A stretch of 64,000 nt of DNA, taken from NCBI RefSeq assembly GCF_051304405.1, contig NZ_JBPPGG010000001.1, positions 558,001 through 622,000 of the forward strand, given 5' to 3'. The translations under genes and the position numbers were made by a program. The DNA is from Pedomonas sp051304405. GTDB lineage: Bacteria; Pseudomonadota; Alphaproteobacteria; Sphingomonadales; Sphingomonadaceae. Under the pieces are notes generated by a model that was given only the letters and a program-made list of their open reading frames with translations, was not told the DNA's origin and did no database searches. The stretch's first letter is position 1; every line of letters starts with the position of its first letter. This document shows positions 42,881 through 52,778 of the stretch, in pieces.

Positions 42881-43438
42881 TCAGATGCCGCTGCCCGAGT
42901 CGAGGGTGCTCCCCTGCTGCATCTTCTGCGCCGACAACTGCTGCATCAGTTCGGAGCGGCGCGTCGCCAGTTCGGCGCCGAGGGCGAACAGGTCGATGTC
43001 CGTGTTGCGCGCCTTGGCGAACATCTCGTTTTCCTCTTCCTGCACGTGATGCTGCACTGCCTGACGCATCGCCTCCAGCTGCTCGGTGCAGTCGAGGCCC
43101 TGGCTCTGGCGCTGCTCGACGTCGGCGATGAGGCGCTTCACCTCCGCGTGTTCGTCGATGGCTTCCTGCACCAGTCCCTGCTCGCCCGTTTCGGCGCGGA
43201 AGCGGGGATAGAAGATCTCCTCCTCGATCTGCGTGTGCACCTTGAGCGCCATGCAGATCTTCTCGATCAGCTCCGCCTTCTGCTCTTCATCGCTCAGCGA
43301 TTCACAGGCGTGAAACCAGCTCTCCACCTGCCGGTGATCCCGCTGCAGCAGATCGGTGGCGTCGGCAACCTTGTCGCCTGTCGCGGCAGCGGTGGAGCGC
43401 GCCAGATGCGGCGTACCGCCGGGTGTGTTTGTCGGCAT
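42881..43438 (-). CDS. Hemerythrin-domain protein
   Basis: Seen: 185 residues with LLQRDHRQVESWFHACES, VHTQIEEEIFYPRFRAE, IDEHAEVKRLIADVE and AVQHHVQEEENEMF, the His/Glu ligand series of hemerythrin HHE domains. It aligns with the C-terminal half of the protein at 37505 but lacks the basic tail. AAGGAGG is placed ideally before ATG 43438; a longer open frame upstream is not conserved. Probably first gene of a two-gene unit with the DUF2243 protein. Confidence 0.92.
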   Translation of the reverse strand: MPTNTPGGTPHLARSTAAATGDKVADATDLLQRDHRQVESWFHACESLSDEEQKAELIEKICMALKVHTQIEEEIFYPRFRAETGEQGLVQEAIDEHAEVKRLIADVEQRQSQGLDCTEQLEAMRQAVQHHVQEEENEMFAKARNTDIDLFALGAELATRRSELMQQLSAQKMQQGSTLDSGSGI

Positions 43439-43695
43439 GTCAGCCTCCTTTGTGTCCACAGGCGATGGGAGGCCGTCCGTGGGGGACAGCCCTCCACCTG
43501 CCAGGAGCAACCGCCGGCCGGAGGGGAAGTTCCAGCCCTCCGACAGCCCGGACGGGCCTTGGCGGACGTCGCACATTTCCCACTGCCGGGCGCATCATGG
43601 TTTTGAAATCCATGAGAAATCTTGCACACCCGCCCAACTTGCGCGCCGCGACCGGTGCGCCAGCGACAGAAGACAAAACAGGGGAAGAATCGTCC

Positions 43696-44226
43696 ATGAC
43701 CGAAGCCCGCATCCGGCAGGCTGAACTGGCGTTCGATGCCGACGCCATGACCCGCACCAGCGCGGCGGAGATCGCCGCCCTCACCGACGCGGCGACCCGC
43801 TCCACCTACTACCGCGACGGGCTCGGCCCCGAGCAGATCGCCGCCATCCAGCGCATCGTCCACATCAGCGCCGACACCTGCGCCACGGCCGCCGCCAGCG
43901 AAAACCAGCGGCTGGTGTGCGCCTTCGTCGAGGGCCGGCTGGGCGGCTTTCTCATCGCCACCCGCCACGCCGCCGACAGCCGCGAGATCGACTGGATGAT
44001 GGTCCACCCCGACCACCACGGCCTCGGCATTGCCGCCGCCCTCATGCGCGCAGGCATCGACTGGCTCGACCCACGCCAGCCTCAGTGGCTCACCGTCGTC
44101 ATCCACAACGACCGGGCCATCAATTTCTACCGGAAATTCGGCTTCGAGATCGACACGCTGTTCACGCCGCACAAGGCCATCGACCAGTGGATCATGCGCC
44201 GCCCGGCCGGGGTCGCACTGGACTGA
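43696..44226 (+). CDS. GNAT family N-acetyltransferase
   Basis: Seen: 176 residues with EGRLGGFLIATRHAADSREIDWMMVHPDHHGLGIAAALMRAGIDWL, which holds the acetyl-CoA loop (HHGLGIAAAL), and VVIHNDRAINFYRKFGFE, the usual end of a GNAT fold. Substrate unknown. ATG 43696 is chosen as the first methionine of the conserved part. Convergent with paaZ; a pair of hairpin-tail elements separates them. Confidence 0.9.
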   Translation: MTEARIRQAELAFDADAMTRTSAAEIAALTDAATRSTYYRDGLGPEQIAAIQRIVHISADTCATAAASENQRLVCAFVEGRLGGFLIATRHAADSREIDWMMVHPDHHGLGIAAALMRAGIDWLDPRQPQWLTVVIHNDRAINFYRKFGFEIDTLFTPHKAIDQWIMRRPAGVALD

Positions 44227-44237
44227 TTTGTTTTTTA

Positions 44238-44290
44238 CAGGAGGATCTCCGACCCTCCTGGCAACCTCGCGGAACGGTTCCGGCCGCGCC
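44238..44290 (+). repeat. Dispersed hairpin-tail element, copy 4
   Basis: CAGGAGG (44238-44244) and CCTCCTG (44254-44260) pair around ATCTCCGAC. The tail GCAACCTCGCGGAACGGTTC then CGGCCGCGCC follows. It lies 12 bp past the GNAT stop. Confidence 0.7.
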
Positions 44291-44354
44291 GGTCAGGCCG
44301 CGCACAGTCCGATAAAAATCCCGGCAAAGGAAAAGGGCCGCACCCTTGAGGAAA

Positions 44355-44405
44355 GATGCGGCCCTGAAAACGAAGGGGAGTGCAGAGGGTCCGCGACCCT
44401 CTGCA
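44355..44405 (-). repeat. Dispersed hairpin-tail element, copy 5
   Basis: TGCAGAGGGTC and GACCCTCTGCA form a perfect 11-bp stem with a CGC loop (44381-44405). On the minus strand the tail CTCCCCTTCGTTTTCAGGG then CCGCATC follows. It lies 6 bp past the paaZ stop, in inverted orientation to copy 4. A further stem GGGCCGCA / TGCGGCCC spans 44335-44364. Confidence 0.85.
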
Positions 44406-44410
44406 AAAAA

Positions 44411-46450
44411 TCAGTTCGCAGCCTGCTCCCCGCCAAAAGCATTCATGGTGAGCAGGTCGTAGTTGGCGACCGTCTCGCCATTCTGGTTGGTGATCTGCAC
44501 GTCCCAGCGCACCTCGCCATATTCCCGCCGCGCCTTCTTGGACTTCACCGTGAGGCGCACCTTGATGGTATCGCCCGGCGAGACCGGCTTCAGGAAGCGC
44601 AGGTTGTCGAGGCCGTAGTTGGCGAGCACCGGCCCCGGCGCGGGCTCGACGAACAGACCGGCCGCGAAGGAGATCAGAAGGTAGCCGTGCGCCACGCGCC
44701 CCGGGAAGAACGGGTTGGCGGCGGCGGCTTCCTCGTCCATGTGGGCGTAGAAGGTATCGCCGGTGAAGCGGGCGAAGTGCTCGATGTCCTCCAGCGTGAC
44801 GGTGCGCTCGCGGGTGTAGAGCGTCTCGCCCAGTTGCAGCGCATCGAACGGCCGGGTGAACGGGTGCGCGCCCGCGTCGATCTCGACGCCGCCGCGAATC
44901 CACGACCGGCCAAGCTGGCCGAGGCGGGCGGGCGAGCCCTGAAGCGCCGTGCGCTGCATGTAATGCTTCACGCCGCGCAGGCCGCCCATTTCCTCGCCGC
45001 CGCCGGCGCGGCCCGGGCCGCCGTGAATCATGTGCGGCAGCGGCGAGCCGTGGCCGGTCGACTCCCCGGCGCAGTCGCGGTCGATGAACACGAGGCGGCC
45101 GTGGAAGGAGGCGCTGCCGAACAGCAGCTCGTCGGCCACGGCCGGGTCATAGGTGAAGACGGAGGCGACCAGGCTGCCCTCGCCCCGGTTGGCGAGGCGC
45201 ACCGCCTCCTCCAGCGTGTCATAGGGCACGATGGTGGCGACGGGGCCGAAGGGCTCCACGTCATGCACGTGGGTTGCCTTCCACGGCTCGTCGCAGCGCA
45301 GCAGCACCGGCGGCAGGAACGCGCCCTTCTCCCGGTCCGCGCCGACAACCTCGAAATTCTCCGGGTCGCCGAACACAACCTGCGCTTCCGAGCGCAGCAG
45401 CTGGATCTTGGAGCGCACGTCGTCGCGCTGGGACAGGCTCGCCAGTGCGCCCATGGTAACGCCCTCCGCCTGCGGGTTGCCGACGACCACCTTGGCCAGC
45501 CGCGCCTTCAGCGCCTCGGCCACCGCGTCGGCATACTGCCTCGGCACGATGGCGCGGCGGATGGCGGTGCACTTCTGGCCCGCCTTGGTGGTCATCTCCC
45601 GCTGCACTTCCTTGATGTACAGGTCGAACTCCGGCGTGCCCGGCGCGGCGTCCGGCCCGAGGATGGAGGCGTTGAGCGAATCCCGCTCGGCGATGAAGCG
45701 CACCGCGTTCCGGAGGATGTTGGGGTGCGCCTGCAATTTCACCGAGGTCTCCAGCGAGCCGGTGAAGGAGACCACATCCTGCATGGTCAGATGGTCGAGC
45801 AGGTCGCCGGTCGAGCCGACGATGATCTGGAGCGCGCCGTCCGGCAGCAGGCCCGATTCGATCATCATCCGCACCAGCTTCTCGGCGAGATAGGCGGTGG
45901 CCGTTGCGGGCTTGGTGATGACCGGAACGCCCGCGAGGAACGTGGGCGCGAATTTCTCGAGCAGGCCCCAGCACGGGAAGTTGAAGGCGTTGATGTGCAC
46001 CGCCACGCCCTTGAGCGGCGTCAGCACATGCAGGCCCACGAACGTGCCGCCCTTGGAGAGTTGCTCCACGTCGCCGTCGATCAGGTGCTTCTCGTTCGGC
46101 AGCTCGCGCTTGCCGCGCGAGGCGTAGGCGAACAGGGTGCCGATGCCGCCCTCGATGTCCACCCAGCCGTCCTTGCGGGTCGCGCCCGTGTGCCAGGAGA
46201 GGGCGTACAGCTCTTCCTTGCGCTCCATCAGGTAGGCGGCCAGCTGCTTCAGGATGTCGGCGCGCTCGGTGAAGGTCAGTTTCCGCAGGGCCGGACCGCC
46301 CACCTCGCGGGCGTAGCGGGCCATGCCGGCGAAGTTCAGCCCCTCGCTCGAGCAGACGCCCACAAGGGAGCCGTCAACGGCGCTCACCACCTCGGTCAGG
46401 CGGCCCTGCGGCTCGACCCAGCGGCCTTCGGCAAAGCTCATCAGCTTCAT
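44411..46450 (-). CDS. paaZ: Bifunctional oxepin-CoA hydrolase / semialdehyde dehydrogenase PaaZ
   Basis: Opens the oxepin-CoA ring and oxidises the resulting aldehyde to 3-oxo-5,6-didehydrosuberyl-CoA in aerobic phenylacetate breakdown. Seen: 679 residues. The N-terminal aldehyde dehydrogenase (about 1-520) has HINAFNFPCWGLLEK, DVVSFTGSLETS, the active-site Cys in TTKAGQKCTAIRRAIVP and DVEPFGPVATIVPYDT. The C-terminal MaoC-type hydratase (about 535-679) has FARFTGDTFYAHMDEEAAAANPFFPGRVAHGYLL. Both active sites look complete and length equals that of E. coli PaaZ. ATG 46450 is the family start. paaG lies upstream on the same strand. Confidence 0.97.
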   Translation of the reverse strand: MKLMSFAEGRWVEPQGRLTEVVSAVDGSLVGVCSSEGLNFAGMARYAREVGGPALRKLTFTERADILKQLAAYLMERKEELYALSWHTGATRKDGWVDIEGGIGTLFAYASRGKRELPNEKHLIDGDVEQLSKGGTFVGLHVLTPLKGVAVHINAFNFPCWGLLEKFAPTFLAGVPVITKPATATAYLAEKLVRMMIESGLLPDGALQIIVGSTGDLLDHLTMQDVVSFTGSLETSVKLQAHPNILRNAVRFIAERDSLNASILGPDAAPGTPEFDLYIKEVQREMTTKAGQKCTAIRRAIVPRQYADAVAEALKARLAKVVVGNPQAEGVTMGALASLSQRDDVRSKIQLLRSEAQVVFGDPENFEVVGADREKGAFLPPVLLRCDEPWKATHVHDVEPFGPVATIVPYDTLEEAVRLANRGEGSLVASVFTYDPAVADELLFGSASFHGRLVFIDRDCAGESTGHGSPLPHMIHGGPGRAGGGEEMGGLRGVKHYMQRTALQGSPARLGQLGRSWIRGGVEIDAGAHPFTRPFDALQLGETLYTRERTVTLEDIEHFARFTGDTFYAHMDEEAAAANPFFPGRVAHGYLLISFAAGLFVEPAPGPVLANYGLDNLRFLKPVSPGDTIKVRLTVKSKKARREYGEVRWDVQITNQNGETVANYDLLTMNAFGGEQAAN

Positions 46451-46541
46451 TGAAGTGTTCTCCTTCTCTCCCGTTTCGGGCGGGATTTCGTGTGGTCTTG
46501 CCCCCGGGCTGGAAGTCCCCGGGGCCCAAGCGCCGATTGGA

Positions 46542-47333
46542 TCAGGCCCCCGTGAAGTTCGGCTCGCGCTTTTCAAGGAAGGCGGCCACGCCCTCGCGGT
46601 AGTCGGCCGAGCGGCCGCGCGCGCGCTGGAGATCGCGCTCCAGATCCAGCTGCTGGTCGAGCGTGTGGGTGGCCGCCGCGCGAATCGCCTGCTTGATGGC
46701 GGCGAGGCCCCCGGTGGGCTGGGTGGCGAAGTGGCGGGCGAGCCCGTCCACCTCGGCCGCCAGCGCCTCCGGCTCCACCGCCTTCCAGATGAGACCCCAG
46801 CGCTCCGCCGTCTCGCCGTCGATCGGCGTGCCGAGCAGGGAGAGGCCAAGCGCCCGCGCCGTGCCGACAAGGCGCGGCAGGATCCACGTGCCGCCCGAAT
46901 CGGGCACGAGCCCCAGCTTGCAGAAGGCCTGCACGAACCTGGCGGGTTTGGCGGCGATGACGATGTCGCAGGCCAGCGCGATGTTGGCGCCCGCCCCCGC
47001 CGCCACGCCGTTGACGGCGCAGATCACCGGCAGCTTCAGCCCGGTGATTCGGCGGATGAGCGGGTTGTAATAGCTCTCCAGGCTCTCCCCCAGGTCCACC
47101 GCCGGGTCGTCCGGCTTGACCGCGCGGTCGTCCAGATCCTGCCCGGCGCAGAAGGCCCGGCCCGCGCCGGTGATGACCAGCACCCGCGCTCCGTCCGCCT
47201 CCACGCGGCTGAGCGCATCGGCCACCTCGCCATGCATGATGACATTGAAGCTGTTGAGCTTCTCCGGCCGGTTCAGGGTCAGCCGGGCGATGCCGTCCCG
47301 GCACTCGTACAGGATGGTGGAATAGGTCGTCAC
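46542..47333 (-). CDS. paaG: 1,2-epoxyphenylacetyl-CoA isomerase PaaG
   Basis: Enoyl-CoA hydratase/isomerase family enzyme that converts the ring 1,2-epoxide to oxepin-CoA. Seen: 263 residues with ARLTLNRPEKLNSFNVIMHGEV, AGRAFCAGQDLDDR (oxyanion hole), VNGVAAGAGANIALACDIVIAA, KLGLVPDSGGTWILPRLVG with the PaaG-type acidic residue in PDSGG. The order G-Z and the AFCAGQDL context support PaaG rather than PaaF. Separated from paaZ by 91 bp; shares the intergenic promoter region with paaI, which is divergent. Confidence 0.93.
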   Translation of the reverse strand: MTTYSTILYECRDGIARLTLNRPEKLNSFNVIMHGEVADALSRVEADGARVLVITGAGRAFCAGQDLDDRAVKPDDPAVDLGESLESYYNPLIRRITGLKLPVICAVNGVAAGAGANIALACDIVIAAKPARFVQAFCKLGLVPDSGGTWILPRLVGTARALGLSLLGTPIDGETAERWGLIWKAVEPEALAAEVDGLARHFATQPTGGLAAIKQAIRAAATHTLDQQLDLERDLQRARGRSADYREGVAAFLEKREPNFTGA

Positions 47334-47414
47334 ATGGCTCTCCTGGCTTGCTGCATCGCCGGGGTCCGCAATGCGGGCGGCGCGCTTCCCCCCTAGACAG
47401 GGCTTCGTTCCCGA

Positions 47415-47442
47415 TTAATAGTATGTCCGTTCGGATTATTAA
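47415..47442. promoter_or_regulatory. Candidate regulator operator between paaG and paaI
   Basis: TTAATA (47415-47420) and TATTAA (47437-47442) flank TCCG-TT-CGGA (47426-47435). CCGTTCGG (47427-47434) also occurs, with an inverted partner, in the paaA promoter. TetR-family operators often look like this, and a tetR gene ends the cluster. Visual match only. Confidence 0.45.
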
Positions 47443-47495
47443 CGGCAAGGGGCTTTGCATCTGGAAAATGCCGGGCCCACCTCGGGGAGAAACGC

Positions 47496-47963
47496 GTGGC
47501 AGAGACCGAAGCGGACCGTCTGGCGCAGCGCGTGGCGGCCAGAATGTTCAATGAGGACAAGGCGTCACAGGCCATGGGCATGTCCGTCGAGGCGGCCGGG
47601 GACGGCTGGGCGCGGGTGAGCATGATCGTGCGCGCGGACATGCTCAACGGCCACGGCACCTGCCACGGCGGCTTTCTGTTCGTGCTGGCGGATTCGGCCT
47701 TCGCCTTCGCCTGCAACTCCCGAAACGAACGCACCGTGGCGCAGCATTGCAGCATCACGTTTCTGAAGCCCGTCCCGGCGGGAGCACGGCTCATCGCCGA
47801 AGCGCGGCGGCAGGCCGGGAGCGGCCGGTCCGGTGTCTATGATGTCCTCGTCACCGGCCATGATGGCGAGGCCGTCGCCATTTTCCGCGGCCTGTCGCGC
47901 CGCATCCAGGGTGAAATCATCGAGGACGCCGCCGCGTCCTCCGCAGGAGTTCTTGTTCCATGA
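47496..47963 (+). CDS. paaI: Hydroxyphenylacetyl-CoA thioesterase PaaI
   Basis: Hotdog-fold thioesterase that releases CoA from ring-hydroxylated dead-end intermediates of the phenylacetate pathway. Seen: 155 residues with MLNGHGTCHGGFLFVLADSAFAFACNSR (the HGG-x-x-x-x-x-x-D core), CSITFLKPVPAGARLIAEA and YDVLVTGHDGEAVAIFRGLSRR. GTG at 47496 behind CGGGGAGA is the start. It overlaps paaJ by four bases, so translation is coupled. Confidence 0.95.
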   Translation: MAETEADRLAQRVAARMFNEDKASQAMGMSVEAAGDGWARVSMIVRADMLNGHGTCHGGFLFVLADSAFAFACNSRNERTVAQHCSITFLKPVPAGARLIAEARRQAGSGRSGVYDVLVTGHDGEAVAIFRGLSRRIQGEIIEDAAASSAGVLVP

Positions 47964-49168
47964 CTGACGCCTTCATCTGCGACGGCATCCGCACGCCCAT
48001 CGGCCGCTTCGGCGGCGCGCTTTCCGCCGTGCGGGCCGACGATCTGGCCGCCATTCCCCTGAAGGCGCTGGTGGAGCGCAACCCGGGCGTGAACTGGGCC
48101 GCCGTGGACGACGTGGTGCTCGGCAGCGCCAACCAGGCGGGCGAGGACAACCGGAACGTGGCGCGCATGGCAACGCTGCTGGCGGGCCTGCCGGTGGACG
48201 TGCCCGGCACCACCATCAACCGCCTGTGCGGCTCGGGCATGGACGCGGCGCTGTACGCGGCGCGCCTCATTCGCTGCGGCGAGGGCCAGCTCGCCATCGC
48301 GGGCGGCGTCGAGAGCATGAGCCGCGCGCCGTTCGTCATGCCGAAGGCGGAGACGGCCTTCTCCCGCAAGGCGGAGATCTACGACACCACCATCGGCTGG
48401 CGCTTCGTCAACCCGCTGATCGAGAAACAGTACGGCATCGACTCCATGCCGGAGACCGCCGAGAACGTGGCCGAGCAGTTCGGCATTTCGCGGGAGGATC
48501 AGGACCGCTTCGCCGTCCGCTCGCAGGAGAAGGCGGTGGCGGCGCAGGAGAACGGCCGCCTCGCCGCCGAGATCGTGCCCGTCACCATTCCCGGCCGCAA
48601 GGGCGCGGTGACCGTCGTCGACAAGGACGAGCACCCCCGCGCCGGCACCACGCTGGAGTCGCTGGCCAGGCTTCCCACCCCCTTCCGCAAGGAGGGCGGC
48701 ACGGTGACGGCGGGCAACGCCTCCGGCGTCAACGACGGCGCGGCGGCCCTGCTCATCGCCAGCGCGGAGGCGGCCCGCCGGCATGGCCTGACGCCGCGCG
48801 CCCGCATCGTCGCCGGCGCCGTGGCGGGCGTCGAGCCGCGCATCATGGGCATGGGGCCGGCCCCCGCCACCCGCAAGGTGCTGGCGCTTGCCGGGCTCGG
48901 CCTCGACCAATTGGACGTGATCGAGCTGAACGAGGCCTTCGCCGCGCAGGGGCTCGCCGTGCTGCGCGATCTGGGGATCGCGGACGATGATCCGCGCGTA
49001 AATCCCAATGGCGGGGCCATTGCGCTCGGCCACCCGCTCGGCATGTCGGGCGCGCGCCTGCTCCTCACCGCGACGGAGGAGTTGCAGCGCACCGGCGGCC
49101 GCTACGCCCTGTGCACCATGTGCATCGGCGTCGGCCAGGGCATCGCCACCATCATCGAGCGGGTGTGA
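47960..49168 (+). CDS. paaJ: 3-oxoadipyl-CoA / 3-oxo-5,6-dehydrosuberyl-CoA thiolase PaaJ
   Basis: Beta-ketothiolase for both thiolytic steps of the pathway. Seen: 402 residues with FICDGIRTPIGRFGGALSAVR, the active Cys in TINRLCGSGMDAALYAAR, GGVESMSRAPFVMPK, NPNGGAIALGHPLGMSGARL and the second catalytic Cys in YALCTMCIGVGQGIA. Length is that of E. coli PaaJ. It sits between paaI and paaK. Confidence 0.95.
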   Translation: MTDAFICDGIRTPIGRFGGALSAVRADDLAAIPLKALVERNPGVNWAAVDDVVLGSANQAGEDNRNVARMATLLAGLPVDVPGTTINRLCGSGMDAALYAARLIRCGEGQLAIAGGVESMSRAPFVMPKAETAFSRKAEIYDTTIGWRFVNPLIEKQYGIDSMPETAENVAEQFGISREDQDRFAVRSQEKAVAAQENGRLAAEIVPVTIPGRKGAVTVVDKDEHPRAGTTLESLARLPTPFRKEGGTVTAGNASGVNDGAAALLIASAEAARRHGLTPRARIVAGAVAGVEPRIMGMGPAPATRKVLALAGLGLDQLDVIELNEAFAAQGLAVLRDLGIADDDPRVNPNGGAIALGHPLGMSGARLLLTATEELQRTGGRYALCTMCIGVGQGIATIIERV

Positions 49169-49257
49169 GGCAAGACCGCACCATATTCTTTTCAAGGGGA
49201 GCAACGGGTCAGGGGCCCGGCAACACAACAACCAGATCGCTAGGGTAATCGGAAACT

Positions 49258-50571
<1,314 letters not shown>

Positions 50572-50587
50572 GCGCAGGGAACCACGC

Positions 50588-50638
50588 GCCGAACGGCTCG
50601 CTTAATTAATTGACCGACCGTTCGGCTTTTTATATTCT
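50588..50638 (+). promoter_or_regulatory. paaA promoter with inverted-repeat operator or terminator
   Basis: GCCGAACGG (50588-50596) and CCGTTCGGC (50618-50626) are perfect inverted repeats. TTGACC (50610-50615) and TATTCT (50633-50638), 17 bp apart, form a promoter with the right arm in its spacer. CTTTTTAT follows the right arm, so the same sequence could also terminate paaK transcription. CCGTTCGG recurs between paaG and paaI, which favours an operator role. Confidence 0.55.
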
Positions 50639-50670
50639 GTCCGAGAAGCGGAAGAACAGGAGACCGGCCC

Positions 50671-51672
50671 GTGTACACGACCGAACTCGACAAGACCCCC
50701 CGGCAAGCGGATGCGCCCGCCCGGCCCGAGGACGCCGAGCGTCTGGCCGCGTTCGAGGCGCGGGTGGCGGCCGATGAGTTCATCGAGCCGAAGGACTGGA
50801 TGCCGGAGGGCTATCGCAAGACGCTGATCCGTCAGATGTCCCAGCACGCCCATTCGGAGATCGTGGGCATGTTGCCGGAGGGCAACTGGATCACCCGCGC
50901 GCCCTCCCTGCGGCGCAAGCTGATCCTGCTCGCCAAGGTGCAGGACGAGGCGGGCCACGGCCTTTACCTCTACAGCGCCACCGAAACGCTGGGCGTCTCG
51001 CGCGACGAGCTGGTGCAGAACCTGCTGTCGGGCAAGGCCAAGTATTCCACCATCTTCAACTACCCGACGCTCACCTGGGCCGACATCGGCGCCATCGGCT
51101 GGCTGGTGGACGGCGCGGCGATCATGAACCAGATCCCGCTCCAGCGCTGCTCCTACGGCCCCTACGCCCGGGCGATGGTGCGCATCTGCAAGGAGGAGAG
51201 CTTCCACCAGCGCCAGGGCTACGAGATCATGTGCACGCTGATGCAGGGCACCGAGGCCCAGCGGCGCATGGCGCAGGACGCGCTGAACCGGTGGTGGTGG
51301 CCGTCGCTGATGATGTTCGGCCCGCCGGACGACAATTCGCCCAACTCGGCCCAGTCCATGCGCTGGCGCATCAAGCGCAACTCCAACGACGAGCTGCGCC
51401 AGAAGTTCGTGGACATCACCGTGCCGCAGGCGGAGGCCATCGGCCTCACCGTTCCCGACCCGGACCTGAAGTGGAACGAGGAAAAGCAGGGCTACGACTT
51501 CGGCCCCATCGACTGGGAGGAATTCTACGCCGTGGTGCGGGGCGAAGGCCCGGTCGCCCGCGAGCGCCTGGCCGCCCGCCGCAAGGCCTGGGAGGACGGC
51601 GCCTGGGTGCGCGAGGCCGCTGTCGCCCACGCCGGGAAGGTCGCCGCCCGCCGCAAGGCGCAGGCCGCTTGA
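50671..51672 (+). CDS. paaA: Phenylacetyl-CoA epoxidase subunit PaaA (catalytic)
   Basis: Di-iron catalytic subunit of the multicomponent ring 1,2-epoxidase. Seen: 333 residues with the ferritin-like ligand motifs LAKVQDEAGHGLYLYSATE (ExxH) and ARAMVRICKEESFHQRQGYEIM (ExxH), plus RWWWPSLMMFGPPDDNSPNS, typical of PaaA. GTG 50671, seven bases past AGGAGA, is the start. It heads paaABCDE with its own promoter. Confidence 0.97.
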   Translation: MYTTELDKTPRQADAPARPEDAERLAAFEARVAADEFIEPKDWMPEGYRKTLIRQMSQHAHSEIVGMLPEGNWITRAPSLRRKLILLAKVQDEAGHGLYLYSATETLGVSRDELVQNLLSGKAKYSTIFNYPTLTWADIGAIGWLVDGAAIMNQIPLQRCSYGPYARAMVRICKEESFHQRQGYEIMCTLMQGTEAQRRMAQDALNRWWWPSLMMFGPPDDNSPNSAQSMRWRIKRNSNDELRQKFVDITVPQAEAIGLTVPDPDLKWNEEKQGYDFGPIDWEEFYAVVRGEGPVARERLAARRKAWEDGAWVREAAVAHAGKVAARRKAQAA

Positions 51673-51692
51673 GAGTTTGAGGAACAGGAACA

Positions 51693-51977
51693 ATGAACAA
51701 AGAATGGCCGCTGTGGGAAGTGTTCATCCGCTCGAAGAACGGTCTGGCGCATCGCCATGCCGGTTCGGTCCATGCGGCGGACGCCCAGATGGCGCTTGAG
51801 AACGCCCGCGACCTCTACACCCGCCGTCAGGAGGGCGTGAGCCTGTGGGTGGTGCCGTCGGCGCAGATCGTGGCGTCGGACCCGGCCGAGGCCGAGGCGC
51901 TGTTCGAGCCGGCGAAGGACAAGATCTACCGGCACCCGACCTTCTACGACATCCCGTCCAACGTGAAATACATCTGA
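51693..51977 (+). CDS. paaB: Phenylacetyl-CoA epoxidase subunit PaaB
   Basis: Small subunit that bridges PaaA-PaaC heterodimers into the active complex. Seen: 94 residues with WPLWEVFIRSKNGLAHRHAGSVHAADAQMALENARDLYTRR and YRHPTFYDIPSNVKYI, nearly diagnostic. AGGAACAGGA precedes ATG 51693. Gap of 20 bp after paaA. Confidence 0.97.
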   Translation: MNKEWPLWEVFIRSKNGLAHRHAGSVHAADAQMALENARDLYTRRQEGVSLWVVPSAQIVASDPAEAEALFEPAKDKIYRHPTFYDIPSNVKYI

Positions 51978-51998
51978 CGGACGGGCGAGGACGCATTG

Positions 51999-52778
51999 AT
52001 GACGACTGTCCGCAAAGACGATCTGTTCGAATACGCGCTGCGCCTGGGCGACAGCGCGCTGGTGCTGGGCCACCGCCTCTCCGAGTGGTGCGGCCACGCG
52101 CCCGAGATGGAACTGGACATGGCGATGAGCAACCTGGGGCTGGACCTGATCGGCCAGGCCCGGCTGTTCCTCACCTACGCCGGGGAGATCGAGGGCCAGA
52201 TCACGGGGAAGCCGGGCCGCGACGAGGACCAGCTCGCCTACCTGCGCGACGCGCTCGACTACCGCAATTTCCTGCTGGTCGAGCAGCCGAACGGGGACTG
52301 GGCGGCAACCATCGCCCGCCAGCTCTATTTCTCCACCTTCCAGCAGCTCTGCTTCGAGAAGCTGGCGGCCTCGGCCGACGAGCAGCTGGCCGCCATCGCC
52401 CGCAAGGCGCTGCCGGAGATCGCCTACCATGTGCGCTTCGCCACCGAGTGGACCGTGCGCCTGGGGGACGGCACCGAGGAGAGCAAGCGCCGCATGCAGG
52501 AGGGGCTGAACAACCTGTTCCGCTTCACCGACGAGCTGTTCGCCAGCGACGAGGTGGAAGACCGCCTCGCCGCCGCGGGCATCGCGCCCGACGCCGCCGC
52601 GCTGCGCCCCCTCTGGCAGGCGCGCATCGAGCAGGTGCTGCGGGAGGCGACGCTGGATGTGCCGCCGCCGCACCGGCCCATCACCGGCGCGCGCAAGGGC
52701 CATCACACCGAGCACCTGGGCTACCTGCTCGCCGAGATGCAGTTCCTGCAACGCGCCTATCCGGGAGCCCGTTGGTAA
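51999..52778 (+). CDS. paaC: Phenylacetyl-CoA epoxidase subunit PaaC (structural)
   Basis: Catalytically inactive ferritin-fold partner of PaaA. Seen: 259 residues with LGDSALVLGHRLSEWCGHAPEMELDMAMSN, LDYRNFLLVEQPNGDWAATIARQLYFS, EIAYHVRFATEWTVRLGDGTEESKRRMQ and GARKGHHTEHLGYLLAEMQFLQRAYPGA. ATG 51999 is taken over TTG 51996 as the normal codon. Its stop overlaps the paaD start by one base. Confidence 0.97.
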   Translation: MTTVRKDDLFEYALRLGDSALVLGHRLSEWCGHAPEMELDMAMSNLGLDLIGQARLFLTYAGEIEGQITGKPGRDEDQLAYLRDALDYRNFLLVEQPNGDWAATIARQLYFSTFQQLCFEKLAASADEQLAAIARKALPEIAYHVRFATEWTVRLGDGTEESKRRMQEGLNNLFRFTDELFASDEVEDRLAAAGIAPDAAALRPLWQARIEQVLREATLDVPPPHRPITGARKGHHTEHLGYLLAEMQFLQRAYPGARW

